Assembly: GCA_964493945.1 (NCBI GenBank)
Contig: CAZBQG010000076.1
Location: 1 to 16,908 of the forward strand
From: CAZBQG01 sp964493945
GTDB lineage: Bacteria > Pseudomonadota > Alphaproteobacteria > Rhodospirillales > UBA2165
Reading direction: 5' to 3'
Length of the DNA: 16,908 bases
Both the position numbers and the translations under genes were made by a program. The first letter of the stretch is position 1; every line of letters starts with the position of its first letter. Below are positions 6,121-14,680 of this stretch, in pieces. A model generated the notes under the pieces. It was not told the origin of the DNA, made no database searches, and saw only the letters and a list, made by a program, of their open reading frames with translations.

Positions 6121-8259
6121 ATGAAGCAAATCGTGCAAAGTGCCCGCACGGGTGAGCTGGGCGTGCGGGACGTGCCCCAGCCGGTTGCGGGCAAGGGCGA
6201 GCTGCTGGTCCGGACATCGGCCTCCCTGATTTCCACCGGTACCGAACGCATGGTGGTGGATTTCGCCCGCAAAACATTGGCCGGCAAGGCGCGCGCCAGA
6301 CCCGATCTGGTCAAGAAAGTCATGGGCAAGGTCAAAAGCGACGGGCTGGCCGCTACCATGCGGGCCGTGCTGACCCGCCTGGATGAGCCATTGCCGCTGG
6401 GCTATTCGGCGGCCGGGGAAGTGATTGCCGTCGGCGCCGGGCTGGAAACCCGCTTCCGGGTGGGTGAGCGGGTGGCCATGGCCGGGGCGGGCATCGCCAA
6501 TCACGCCGAGGTGAATGCCGTGCCGGCCAATCTGGCCGCCTCCATACCCCAGTCCGTCAGCGACGAGGAAGCCTGTTTCGCAACACTCGGCGCCATAGCG
6601 CTGCACGCCGTGCGCAATCTGGAACACGGGCTTGGAGATGTGGTGGCGGTGATCGGTGCCGGGCTGGTGGGACAGATCGCCGTGCAGCTGCTGAGGCTTG
6701 GGGGCGCCCGGGTGGTGGCCCTGGATTACGACACGGACCGCCTGGCGCTGGCAGAAAAAATGGGCGCCGAGATGACCCTGGATCTAGCCCAGCCGGGCAC
6801 CAGCGATGCCGTTCATGCCATGACCCGTGGACTGGGCTGCGATGGTATTTTGCTGGCGGCGGCAAGTGATACGGCGGAGCCTTTCCAGACCGCTGCTGAG
6901 ATCGCCCGCGACCGGGCGCGGATCAGCATGGTAGGGCTTTCGGGCACTGAATTTTCCTATGCCGATTTCATGAAAAAGGAATTGTCCATCGTGGTTTCGC
7001 GCTCCTACGGACCGGGCCGCTATGATGGGGATTATGAAGGGCGGGGCGTCAAATACCCGCCGGGGTTTGTGCGCTGGACTGAAACCGAAAACCTGGGAGA
7101 ACTGTTGCGCCTGATGACGCCGGACCGGGATACCAGGCTTGATCCGGCCAGCCTGATTACCCACCGCTTCCCCATTGCTGACGCTGAAGCGGCCTATGAG
7201 ATGGTCATCGGGCGCACCGAGCCCCATCTGGGTGTGGTCCTGACTTATCCCGGAACAAGCCAGGCGGGAACGCCGCCTCCCCCCACCATCTCCAGCGGGA
7301 AAAAAGATATCTGCAATCTGGGGCTTATCGGGGCGGGCAATTTTGCTAGCGCCGTCCTGCTTCCCCAATTGGCCAAACTGAAAAACCTGGAACTCAACAC
7401 CATCGTCACCAGGCGCGGCCTGTCGGCGGAACATCATCAGCAGAAATTCGGCTTCGCCCGGGCGGAAACGGATATTTCGGCGGTGATGGAGAACGAAGCA
7501 ATCAACGCCGTGCTCATCGCCACCCGCCATGACAGCCACGCTGATCTGACCGCCCAGGCGCTGGGCGCCGGCAAATGCATCTACGTGGAAAAGCCTTTGG
7601 GCCTGACCGTGGATGAAATCCAAGCCGTGCGTCAGGCCCGCGCCGGGTCTGATGGCTTCTTACAGGTCGGCTTCAACCGCCGTTTTGCCCCCCTGGCCCG
7701 GCGCGCCCACCAGGCTCTGGCCAAAATCACCGGGCCCAAATTCATGGTGCTGCGGATCAATGCGGGCCGGCTGGAAGCAGGAAGCTGGATCAATTCGGAA
7801 AGCGAAGGCGGCGGGCGCATCCTGGGCGAAGTCTGCCATTTCGTCGATCTGGCCCGCTTTTTTTCAGGATCGCCGATTACGTCCGTGCAGGCCGACGGAT
7901 CTGGCGGTGGCGATGACGTATCGGTAACCCTGCGCTTCGCCGATGGCAGCCTGGCAAACATCGCTTATACAGGGCTGGGCGATGTGGCGTACCCGAAAGA
8001 GCGGTTTGAAATTTTTGCTGGCGGCACGGTTCTGGCCCTGGATAATTTCCGCCATCTGGCCATTTCCACGGACGGGTCCGAAACCCGCCATGCCGGGCGG
8101 GGCCAGGACAAGGGCCATGGCGCGGCACTTTCCGCTTTCGCCAAGGCGGTCAGGTCGGGCGGGCCGGCACCCATTGACGAGGACGAAATCTTCGAGAGTT
8201 CCCTGGCCACCCTGGCCATCCTCCAATCCCTGCAATCGAGCACCAGGATCGATTTGTGA
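6121..8259 (+). CDS. Bi-domain oxidoreductase: MDR dehydrogenase fused to Gfo/Idh/MocA oxidoreductase
   Basis: A 712-residue fusion. Residues 1 to about 375 are a medium-chain dehydrogenase with GYSAAGEV at 94-101, the fold-typical substrate side and a Rossmann motif GAGLVG at 179-184. It lacks the usual structural-zinc cysteines. After a Pro/Gly-rich linker (about 378-396), residues 398-712 are a Gfo/Idh/MocA oxidoreductase with GLIGAGNFAS at 401-410 and the family EKPL at 490-493, where the lysine is catalytic in relatives. The family is known from capsule, LPS and exopolysaccharide clusters and is thought to oxidise or epimerise a sugar or nucleotide sugar with NAD(P). The exact substrate is not established. 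Its TGA stop shares its last base with the ATG of hldE, implying translational coupling and a shared pathway. Both nucleotide-binding sites look intact. It is likely cytoplasmic. Confidence 0.94.
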   Translation: MKQIVQSARTGELGVRDVPQPVAGKGELLVRTSASLISTGTERMVVDFARKTLAGKARARPDLVKKVMGKVKSDGLAATMRAVLTRLDEPLPLGYSAAGEVIAVGAGLETRFRVGERVAMAGAGIANHAEVNAVPANLAASIPQSVSDEEACFATLGAIALHAVRNLEHGLGDVVAVIGAGLVGQIAVQLLRLGGARVVALDYDTDRLALAEKMGAEMTLDLAQPGTSDAVHAMTRGLGCDGILLAAASDTAEPFQTAAEIARDRARISMVGLSGTEFSYADFMKKELSIVVSRSYGPGRYDGDYEGRGVKYPPGFVRWTETENLGELLRLMTPDRDTRLDPASLITHRFPIADAEAAYEMVIGRTEPHLGVVLTYPGTSQAGTPPPPTISSGKKDICNLGLIGAGNFASAVLLPQLAKLKNLELNTIVTRRGLSAEHHQQKFGFARAETDISAVMENEAINAVLIATRHDSHADLTAQALGAGKCIYVEKPLGLTVDEIQAVRQARAGSDGFLQVGFNRRFAPLARRAHQALAKITGPKFMVLRINAGRLEAGSWINSESEGGGRILGEVCHFVDLARFFSGSPITSVQADGSGGGDDVSVTLRFADGSLANIAYTGLGDVAYPKERFEIFAGGTVLALDNFRHLAISTDGSETRHAGRGQDKGHGAALSAFAKAVRSGGPAPIDEDEIFESSLATLAILQSLQSSTRIDL

Positions 8260-9722
8260 TGAATGATAATAATGATCTTCTGGCCGCCCTTGAGAGTTTG
8301 CAGGGAGCCAAGGTGCTCTGTCTGGGCGACGTGATGCTGGACAGCTTCCAGCGGGGCCAGGTGACGCGCATATCGCCCGAAGCCCCCATCCCCGTATTCA
8401 GTTTCGAAAGCGAGGAAATCATGCTGGGCGGGGCCGGCAATGTGATGCGCAATCTGGCGGGGCTTGGCGCCAGCGTCTCATTTGTCTCGGCCATCGGCGA
8501 TGATGAGGCAGGCCGGGAAGTACGGGCGCTGACCCAGGCCGAGAAAACCACCAGCGCCCGGATCATCAGCGACGAAGACCGCCGCACTTCGATCAAGACG
8601 CGCTATGTCGCAGGCACCCAACAGATGATGCGGGCCGACCGAGAAAGTCTCCATCCCCTGGCGCCCGGTCTTCGGGACAGCGTATTGAAAGCGGCCGGGG
8701 AAGCCATGGAGGATTGCGCCGCCGTGGTGGTTTCGGATTACGGCAAGGGGTTTTTCGCCAATGGCCTTGCCGCCCGGGTGATCGAAATGGCCAATGATAA
8801 GAACTTGCCGGTTATCGTTGATCCACAAGGCAGCGATTACGCCATCTATGCCGGCGCCACCCTGGTTACCCCCAACCGCAAGGAATTGTCCGATGCGACC
8901 CGCCTGCCCGCCACGGATGACGGCCAGGTGGAGGCCGCCGCCCGCGCGCTCATTCAGGCGCATGGCTTTGGCCATGTGCTGGCCACCCGCAGCGCCCAGG
9001 GCATGAGCCTGATCCGGGCCGGGGGCGAGGTGCATCATCTGGCGGCCGATGCGCAGGAAGTGTTTGACGTTTCCGGCGCCGGCGACACGGTGGTTGCCGT
9101 GCTGGCCGCATCCATGGCGGCGGGCATGGCTCTGCCCCAGGCGGCGGCGCTGGCCAATCTGGCGGGCGGGCTGGTGGTCGGCAAGCTGGGTACGGCGGTG
9201 ATCCGCGCGGAAGACCTGGCCCTGCGCCTGCGCCATGATCAGATGGCCAGAAGCGAATCCAAAATCCTGAGCGCCGAGGAGGGCCTTGTCCGCGTCACCG
9301 CCTGGCGCCGCCAGGGGCAGAAAATTTGCTTTACCAATGGCTGTTTTGATCTGCTTCATCCCGGCCATCTGTCCCTTCTGGAGCAGGCAAGGGGGGCCGG
9401 CGACAGGCTGGTGGTCGGGCTTAACGGGGATCAATCGGTGAAACGCCTGAAGGGCGATAGCCGCCCGGTGCAAGGGGAGGCGGCCCGTGCCCAGGTGCTG
9501 GCCTCTCTGGAAGGTGTCGATATGGTAATCATATTCACCGACGACACGCCGGTCCGCCTTATCGAGGCGATCCGCCCTGAATTCTTCGTCAAGGGAGCCG
9601 ATTACAGGATCGAGGAAATCCCCGAGGCGCGCATCGTCAAGGGCTATGGCGGGAAGGTATTGCTGGCGCAATTGGCTGAGGGTCACTCGACGACGGCAAC
9701 CATTGAGAGGCTCGCGAAATAG
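8259..9722 (+). CDS. hldE: Bifunctional heptose-7-phosphate kinase/heptose-1-phosphate adenylyltransferase
   Basis: A 487-residue HldE (RfaE). Residues 1 to about 325 are a PfkB-family kinase with LGGAGNVMRNLAGLG at 56-70, SDYGKG at 159-164 and the catalytic GAGD at 273-276. Residues about 340-487 are a nucleotidyltransferase with FTNGCFDLLHPGH at 358-370 (HxGH motif), VGLNGDQSVKRLKG at 386-399 and VKGADY at 444-449. The enzyme phosphorylates D-glycero-D-manno-heptose 7-phosphate at C1 and, after dephosphorylation, adenylates it. The product is the ADP-heptose precursor of LPS core. Length matches the usual 475-490. I chose ATG at 8259, which overlaps the upstream TGA, with AGGA 11 bases before it; a GTG one codon upstream is the alternative. 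GmhA, GmhB and HldD are not in the window. Both domains look intact. Confidence 0.95.
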   Translation: MNDNNDLLAALESLQGAKVLCLGDVMLDSFQRGQVTRISPEAPIPVFSFESEEIMLGGAGNVMRNLAGLGASVSFVSAIGDDEAGREVRALTQAEKTTSARIISDEDRRTSIKTRYVAGTQQMMRADRESLHPLAPGLRDSVLKAAGEAMEDCAAVVVSDYGKGFFANGLAARVIEMANDKNLPVIVDPQGSDYAIYAGATLVTPNRKELSDATRLPATDDGQVEAAARALIQAHGFGHVLATRSAQGMSLIRAGGEVHHLAADAQEVFDVSGAGDTVVAVLAASMAAGMALPQAAALANLAGGLVVGKLGTAVIRAEDLALRLRHDQMARSESKILSAEEGLVRVTAWRRQGQKICFTNGCFDLLHPGHLSLLEQARGAGDRLVVGLNGDQSVKRLKGDSRPVQGEAARAQVLASLEGVDMVIIFTDDTPVRLIEAIRPEFFVKGADYRIEEIPEARIVKGYGGKVLLAQLAEGHSTTATIERLAK

Positions 9723-9725
9723 GTT

Positions 9726-9744
9726 GGGGCAGACCGTACGCCCC
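9726..9744. terminator. Weak hairpin between convergent hldE and isomerase genes
   Basis: GGGGC at 9726-9730 can pair with GCCCC at 9740-9744 around a nine-base loop, in the 23-base gap between two convergent stop codons. There is no T-tract on either side, so intrinsic termination is doubtful; position is the main argument. Confidence 0.25.
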
Positions 9745-9745
9745 C

Positions 9746-10486
9746 TTAGTGCCGGGCAAGCAGCGTTCCGTAATCTTCCAGCTTATCCTCAATGCCCAAA
9801 AGACGCAGGCAGTGCCAGATGGCCGATTGGTTTGAACTGATCACCGGGCGGCCAAGATCGTGCTCCAGCTTTGCCAGGATGGATGCGGTGCGGATGGCCG
9901 TGCAGCTCAGGAAATAACCGTCCGCCGTATCGTCCCGCCGCTCCATGATCAGGTCATACCATTCATCGGGCGTGACCTCATACATGCCCGAACCCGTGAT
10001 TCCCTTGCCCCATTCAGAGGTTACGCCGACGCCCATCTTTTCAAGGAAGTCCACCTCACGGTCATTTGTGGCCTGAATGTAAGGCGTGCGCAGCGCCACC
10101 TTGTTGATGCCCAGCGCTTCCAAAGCCAAGAGCACGGCCTTGGAGGTGGCGGATGCCTTGACGCCGGTGGCTTTTGTTATGCGCTCGATAAGTTCATCGT
10201 CATAGCCGGGCCGGAAGGTGGTCACCGCCGTGCAATGAAACAGGATCAAATCCACGCCCGCATCGGCCAGCAAGGACGCTGCGCCTTCTACATTGTCGGC
10301 CATGGCCAGCAAGCCTTCCGCCGACGAGCCGTCCAATTCCAGGCGGGTTACATGAAAGCGCACCCCTTCGGGGGCGACGGCCGGAAATTCCACCTCTGTG
10401 CAGGTATTGACCGAGGGAACAATGAGCCCGATCCGCGCCCGTCCGCCATAATCGATCTTGTTTTCCGCCTGGGTCAGACTATCCAT
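9746..10486 (-). CDS. Maleate cis-trans isomerase-like protein (Asp/Glu racemase superfamily)
   Basis: A 246-residue protein. It has the two-lobed pattern with one cysteine per lobe: FHCTA with Cys85 and LSCTA with Cys195. IVPSVNTCTEVEFP at 22-35 matches the maleate isomerase 'PSxNxxxE' start, and TPYIQATND at 134-142 provides the Tyr and Asn region typical of that family. Maleate isomerases convert maleate to fumarate without cofactor through both cysteines. Arylmalonate decarboxylases have a single catalytic cysteine, so they fit less well; an amino-acid, hydantoin or maleamate racemase/isomerase remains possible. The start ATG at 10486 is preceded by GGGAGGAAAAGCA, a very good ribosome binding site. 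It lies 13 bases after the hyuB stop and is the last gene of the hyuA-hyuB operon, so it probably acts on the HyuAB product. No signal peptide is seen. Confidence 0.85.
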   Translation of the reverse strand: MDSLTQAENKIDYGGRARIGLIVPSVNTCTEVEFPAVAPEGVRFHVTRLELDGSSAEGLLAMADNVEGAASLLADAGVDLILFHCTAVTTFRPGYDDELIERITKATGVKASATSKAVLLALEALGINKVALRTPYIQATNDREVDFLEKMGVGVTSEWGKGITGSGMYEVTPDEWYDLIMERRDDTADGYFLSCTAIRTASILAKLEHDLGRPVISSNQSAIWHCLRLLGIEDKLEDYGTLLARH

Positions 10487-10499
10487 TGCTTTTCCTCCC

Positions 10500-12521
10500 T
10501 CATTTGGTTTGTTGCAGGGCACCCGCCAGACGCCCCTTCACCTCGGCCCAAATTTCATCCAACAAGGCCTTATCCGCCAGTTTGCCTTCCGCCGCCCGGG
10601 CGGTCATGGCCCGCCACAGCCTGGCCCTTACATCGGAGCGGAAGGGGCCCGGCAGGGAATAGATAATCTCCATAAAATGCTGCCAGACCTCCGGAGTCCA
10701 GACTTTCTCATATTCCAGCCGGTCCGGGCCCAATGTGTGCAGGCTCTCATCTTCTTCTTTTTGGGAGGCGCGCACCCGGCGCAGGGTCCGGCTGGCGGTT
10801 TGATCGATCCGCCCGGCCACCAGGACCACGCCATAATCTTTGGCGGCTGCCTCCGGTGAAATCAGATCATTGTCCAGATCGGCCTGCACTTTTTCGAGAT
10901 CGCGGGCCAATGGATCGCCATAGCCGGCGCCCCCCGGCGTCAGGACCCGCACCACATCGCCGACGGTCACATGTAGGCTGTCGATCTTGCCAATGTCAGA
11001 AAAATCCGCCTCGCCGGCCCGCTTCATCAATGCGTGGGCCTTGGCCCCGCAGCCGCCGCCCTTCAGGCCCCAGGGCGCGAAACGGTGGCGTTCCTGGCCG
11101 CGCACGGTGATCAGGCATTCGGGCGAGCGCACTTCAAACTCGATGATCTTTCCGAGACCGCCCCGGTAGGTGCCGGGCCCGCCCGAATCGATGCGCAATC
11201 CATATTCCCTGACCCGGGCCGCCGCGATACGCTCGACAATCTCGACAGGATTGTTGCGTAGGTTGGAGATATCCACCACGTCCCTGGCATCCACCCCGTC
11301 CGCATCCGAGGTGCCGCCCGTGCCGCCCACCAGGGGCTCCAGCACGGTCACCCGAAGTCCGCCGGCCTGCAAATCGGGTTCGGCGAAAATGATCGGCGCC
11401 ATATAACCGGCGCCCGCCGCCGGCACCACCTGGGGCATGGCCTGGGCCAGCGCCCCGAACAGGGCGTCTTGGACCCTGACTCCCGATGTGGTGCGCAGCC
11501 CGATGGCCGCCGGAAATGTGCAATTGAGTACGCTGCCTTCGGGGATGGTGACCGACAGAGGGCGCATCAGCCCGGCATTGACCGGAATGTCCGGATCCAG
11601 TGTCAGGAACAGGAACATGATCTTATAGACGATCCAGGGATGGGGCTTGCCCTGGCTGTGGAGATTGAAGGCGGAACGGACCTGCGGATCGGTGCCGGTG
11701 AAATCAATTTCCAGGTCCGATCCATTGATGGTGATGGTAACGCAGAATTTGACCGGAATTTCGGAGGCCACATCATCGTCCAGGTAATCTGCGAATTCAT
11801 AAACCCCGTCGGGCATGTCCTTGATCACGGCCCGGGTCCGGCGCTCCGAATAATCCAGGGCGTCTTCTATGGCCGTTTGCAGGACCTCGCTGCCGTGGCG
11901 GGCGAGCAACTGTCCGATACGCGCTTCGCCCAGGCGGACGGCGCTGACCATGGCCCGGATATCTCCCCAATTGTCCTTGGGCACCCGGCAATTGGCAAGG
12001 AAAACCCCCAGAAATTCCTCGTTCAGCTCGCCGCCCTTATAGAGCTTTACGGGCGGTATGCGCATGCCTTCCTGGAACACTTCATAGCTGGACGGCGAGA
12101 GGGAGCCGGCCACCTTGCCCCCCACATCCGATGAATGGACATAGGCAAAGGTGAAACAGACCAATTCACCATCGACGAATACCGGCATGAGAATATTGAT
12201 GTCTGGCAGGTGGGATCCGGCACCGCCCGTCGTATAGGGATCGTTGTAGAGCACGATATCGCCCGGCGCGTAATCATCGAAGGCGGCAAGGATTTCGGTG
12301 AAATCCAGATTGGCAAACATGGTGATGCCGATGGCCGTGGGAAAGCCGAAAATCTCGCCCTTTTTGGATACCACGGCCACACCCAGATCGGCCGTTTCGT
12401 TGACGAATACGGTGTAGCCCGTGCGCTGTACGGCGTAGCCCATTTCCTCTGGTATGGATTTGAACCGCTGGATGAGCATTTCCAGGGTGACCGGATCGGT
12501 GCGCATTTCCTTTTCCGCCAT
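10500..12521 (-). CDS. hyuB: Hydantoinase B/oxoprolinase family protein
   Basis: A 673-residue HyuB-type subunit. Typical motifs are DPVTLEML at 9-16, NDPYTTGGAGSHLPDI at 93-108, HSSDVGG at 129-135 and PGGAGYGDPLARD at 529-541. Partners in this family hydrolyse cyclic amides with ATP (5-oxoprolinase, N-methylhydantoinase) or carboxylate ketones (acetone and acetophenone carboxylases); the B subunit contributes the second half of the active complex. Beyond about residue 580 is an extension of some 90 residues (with a WTPEVWQHF segment at 608-616) not found in the shorter members near 550-590. The start ATG overlaps the hyuA stop by one base (TGATG), with GAGGGGG upstream; a GTG one codon earlier is less likely. 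Coupled translation suggests a fixed AB complex. It is likely cytoplasmic. The substrate is unknown. Confidence 0.92.
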   Translation of the reverse strand: MAEKEMRTDPVTLEMLIQRFKSIPEEMGYAVQRTGYTVFVNETADLGVAVVSKKGEIFGFPTAIGITMFANLDFTEILAAFDDYAPGDIVLYNDPYTTGGAGSHLPDINILMPVFVDGELVCFTFAYVHSSDVGGKVAGSLSPSSYEVFQEGMRIPPVKLYKGGELNEEFLGVFLANCRVPKDNWGDIRAMVSAVRLGEARIGQLLARHGSEVLQTAIEDALDYSERRTRAVIKDMPDGVYEFADYLDDDVASEIPVKFCVTITINGSDLEIDFTGTDPQVRSAFNLHSQGKPHPWIVYKIMFLFLTLDPDIPVNAGLMRPLSVTIPEGSVLNCTFPAAIGLRTTSGVRVQDALFGALAQAMPQVVPAAGAGYMAPIIFAEPDLQAGGLRVTVLEPLVGGTGGTSDADGVDARDVVDISNLRNNPVEIVERIAAARVREYGLRIDSGGPGTYRGGLGKIIEFEVRSPECLITVRGQERHRFAPWGLKGGGCGAKAHALMKRAGEADFSDIGKIDSLHVTVGDVVRVLTPGGAGYGDPLARDLEKVQADLDNDLISPEAAAKDYGVVLVAGRIDQTASRTLRRVRASQKEEDESLHTLGPDRLEYEKVWTPEVWQHFMEIIYSLPGPFRSDVRARLWRAMTARAAEGKLADKALLDEIWAEVKGRLAGALQQTK

Positions 12522-14578
12522 CACACATCCCCCTCGAGCATGAGATAGCCCGTCTCATGGACCCGGCAGGTAAAAGCACCGGTAATCAAGGTGGTGGTGT
12601 CGAATTGCTCGATCACCGCGGGCCCATTGATGGTCTGGCCAGGCCTGAGTGCGTCCCTGGCCAAAACCCGGGCCTGGCACCAGGCGCCGTCCAGATAGAT
12701 TTGGCGGGTAACTTCCGCCGCCTCCGGCCCATCTTTAGTTTCGATCTTGCCGGGCGCCGGTTCGGGCAGGCGGCCGATTACCCGGACCCTCAGATTGATC
12801 AGTTCCACCGGGGCGTTTGCATCGGAATTCCGATACAGGTTTTCATAGATTTCATGGAAGCTTTGGGCCAGGAGCGAAGTCGAGGCGGGCTCATTTTCAC
12901 TGATGGGGGTTTCCACATCGAAGGCTTGGCCCACATAGCGGATATCGGCGGCCCGCTCCATGTCGGTGCGGGTTACCTCCGTTCCTTGCTGGGCCAGCCA
13001 GGCGCAGCCTTCCTCTTCCAGGCGGCTGTAAATATCTTCGATCTCGCCATCATTCATTTGGGCCAGGGGCCGGCGCACGGTTTCGATATGATCGAATTTG
13101 AGATCGGCGATAGCCGCCCCCAGGGCGCAGAGCGTTCCCGGCGTCGGCGGCACAATAATACGTGGGATACGCAGATCTTCGGCCAGGAAACAGGCATGGG
13201 TGGTGCCCGCGCCGCCAAAAGCGATGAGGGAATAATCCCTGGGCTCGATGCCCCGCTTGGCCATCAGGGGCAACAGCGCCGTCGACATGTTGGAAGTGGC
13301 GATCTTGAGCATGCTCTCCGCGGCCCCCTCCGCCGTGCTGCCCAGGCGCTGGGCGATGGGGTCGATGGCGGTCTGGGCGCAGCCCTTATCCAGCTTCATG
13401 GCGCCGCCCAGGAAATTATCCGGATTGAGATACCCACAAGTCAGATAGGCATCGGTGACGGCGGGCTCCGTCCCGCCCAGACCATAACAAGCCGGCCCAG
13501 GATCGGCGCCGGCACTTTTGGGGCCGATTTTCAGCAATCCGAATTCGTCGAACCAGGCGATGGAGCCACCCCCGGCGCCCACCGAAAAGACATCGACGGC
13601 GGGCATGATCAGGGGGAAATCACCGATGCGGGCTTCAGATGAATGGACCGGCTCGCCACCCCGGATGATGGAAACATCGGCGCTGGTGCCGCCCATGTCT
13701 AATGTGATGGCATCGGGCAGACCGGCCTGGCGGGCGACATAGGCAGCCCCCACCACGCCCGCCGCGGGCCCCGAAAGTAAGGTCTTGACCGGGGCTTTGC
13801 GGGCCGCTTCGGCGCTCATCACGCCACCGTTGGAAATGGTCACGAACAAATCCTCGCCCAGGCCCAGATCACTCGCTTCGGCGCTGAGCGCCCCCAGATA
13901 GCGCCCCATGATGGGCGTCACATAGGCATTGAGCACGGCGATCATGGCCCGTTCATATTCCCTGATTTCAGGCCAGAGCGCGCTGGAGCGCGAACAGGGC
14001 AGATCGGGGGCGATCCCGGCTGCCAGCCGTTCGGCTTCAATCTCCAGGGACGGGTTGGCATAGGCATGCAAAAAGCAAATTGCCAGGCTTTCCACCGCCT
14101 CGCCTTCGGCGCCGATGAGGCCGGCCATGATGTTTTTGAAATCCGCTTCGTCAAACGGCTCGATCTCCTGGCCCTGATCGCCGATGCGGCCTTGAATTTC
14201 ACGCACCCGGCCCCGGGGCACCAGCCGTTCGGGCACGGTGTCATGGAGATCGAGAATATTGGGCTTTTGCAGGCGGGCGATTTCCAGTACATCCCGGTTC
14301 CCCCTGGATGTGAACAGGGCGACCCTGGCGCCCCGGCGCTCAATAATTGCGTTGAGCCCGATGGTGGTGCCGTGGACGAAGCCGTTGACCGCACTGGGCG
14401 TCTCGCCCATGGAGGCCAGCAACTCACCGACGCCGCCGATCACGGCGCGGGAAGGCTCTTGGGGCACGGAGGATACCTTATGGATATGCAGCTCGCCGCT
14501 CGCCTCGTCGAGCAGACTGATATCGGTGAAAGTGCCGCCGATATCCACCCCCAACCGAAAAGTCCGTTCGCTCCCCAT
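12521..14578 (-). CDS. hyuA: Hydantoinase A/oxoprolinase family protein, ATP-binding subunit
   Basis: A 685-residue HyuA of the ASKHA ATPase type. Seen in order: GVDIGGTFTD at 10-19 (phosphate 1), HGTTIGLNA at 69-77, SNGG at 249-252, SGPAAGVVGA at 269-278, DMGGTSADV at 294-302, VGAGGGSIAW at 333-342, GADPGPACYG at 357-366 and a late FGGAGTTHA. The subunit phosphorylates or activates a carbonyl or amide with ATP so that HyuB can complete ring opening or carboxylation. The length is normal for this subunit (about 680-720). The start ATG has AAGGAG about 13-18 bases upstream and GGCGGGG directly before it. It is the first gene of a three-gene operon and diverges from the amidohydrolase across 102 bases. 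All key motifs are intact. The alternatives are acetone-carboxylase-type and N-methylhydantoinase-type function; sequence alone does not decide. Confidence 0.93.
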   Translation of the reverse strand: MGSERTFRLGVDIGGTFTDISLLDEASGELHIHKVSSVPQEPSRAVIGGVGELLASMGETPSAVNGFVHGTTIGLNAIIERRGARVALFTSRGNRDVLEIARLQKPNILDLHDTVPERLVPRGRVREIQGRIGDQGQEIEPFDEADFKNIMAGLIGAEGEAVESLAICFLHAYANPSLEIEAERLAAGIAPDLPCSRSSALWPEIREYERAMIAVLNAYVTPIMGRYLGALSAEASDLGLGEDLFVTISNGGVMSAEAARKAPVKTLLSGPAAGVVGAAYVARQAGLPDAITLDMGGTSADVSIIRGGEPVHSSEARIGDFPLIMPAVDVFSVGAGGGSIAWFDEFGLLKIGPKSAGADPGPACYGLGGTEPAVTDAYLTCGYLNPDNFLGGAMKLDKGCAQTAIDPIAQRLGSTAEGAAESMLKIATSNMSTALLPLMAKRGIEPRDYSLIAFGGAGTTHACFLAEDLRIPRIIVPPTPGTLCALGAAIADLKFDHIETVRRPLAQMNDGEIEDIYSRLEEEGCAWLAQQGTEVTRTDMERAADIRYVGQAFDVETPISENEPASTSLLAQSFHEIYENLYRNSDANAPVELINLRVRVIGRLPEPAPGKIETKDGPEAAEVTRQIYLDGAWCQARVLARDALRPGQTINGPAVIEQFDTTTLITGAFTCRVHETGYLMLEGDV

Positions 14579-14680
14579 CCCCGCCTATTTCTCCTTAAAT
14601 TTTTCTTTAGGCATATTACGGGGCCTCCAACTTGGTTAAAATGCAAAAATGGCTGCCAGGACGGGATTCAGGAATTAATC
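14579..14680. promoter_or_regulatory. Divergent promoter region between hyuA and the amidohydrolase gene
   Basis: These 102 bases are AT-rich relative to the genes. On the minus strand TAATAT (14618-14613) is a good -10 candidate about 35 bases upstream of the hyuA ATG. On the plus strand TAAAAT (14637-14642) is a 5-of-6 match to the -10 consensus and lies 38 bases before the amidohydrolase ATG. Neither has a convincing -35, which would fit activator dependence. I found no clear operator palindrome, and no regulator gene lies in the window. Confidence 0.35.

Noticed and set aside
8478..9686. Long minus-strand open frame (402 codons) opposite hldE
   Set aside because: hldE is unmistakable on the plus strand; the antisense product shows no family features.
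14066..14680. In-frame 5' extension of the amidohydrolase gene, giving 538 residues
   Set aside because: The extra part runs antisense through hyuA and crosses the divergent promoter region. The family starts just before the HxH motif, and ATG at 14681 has a ribosome binding site.
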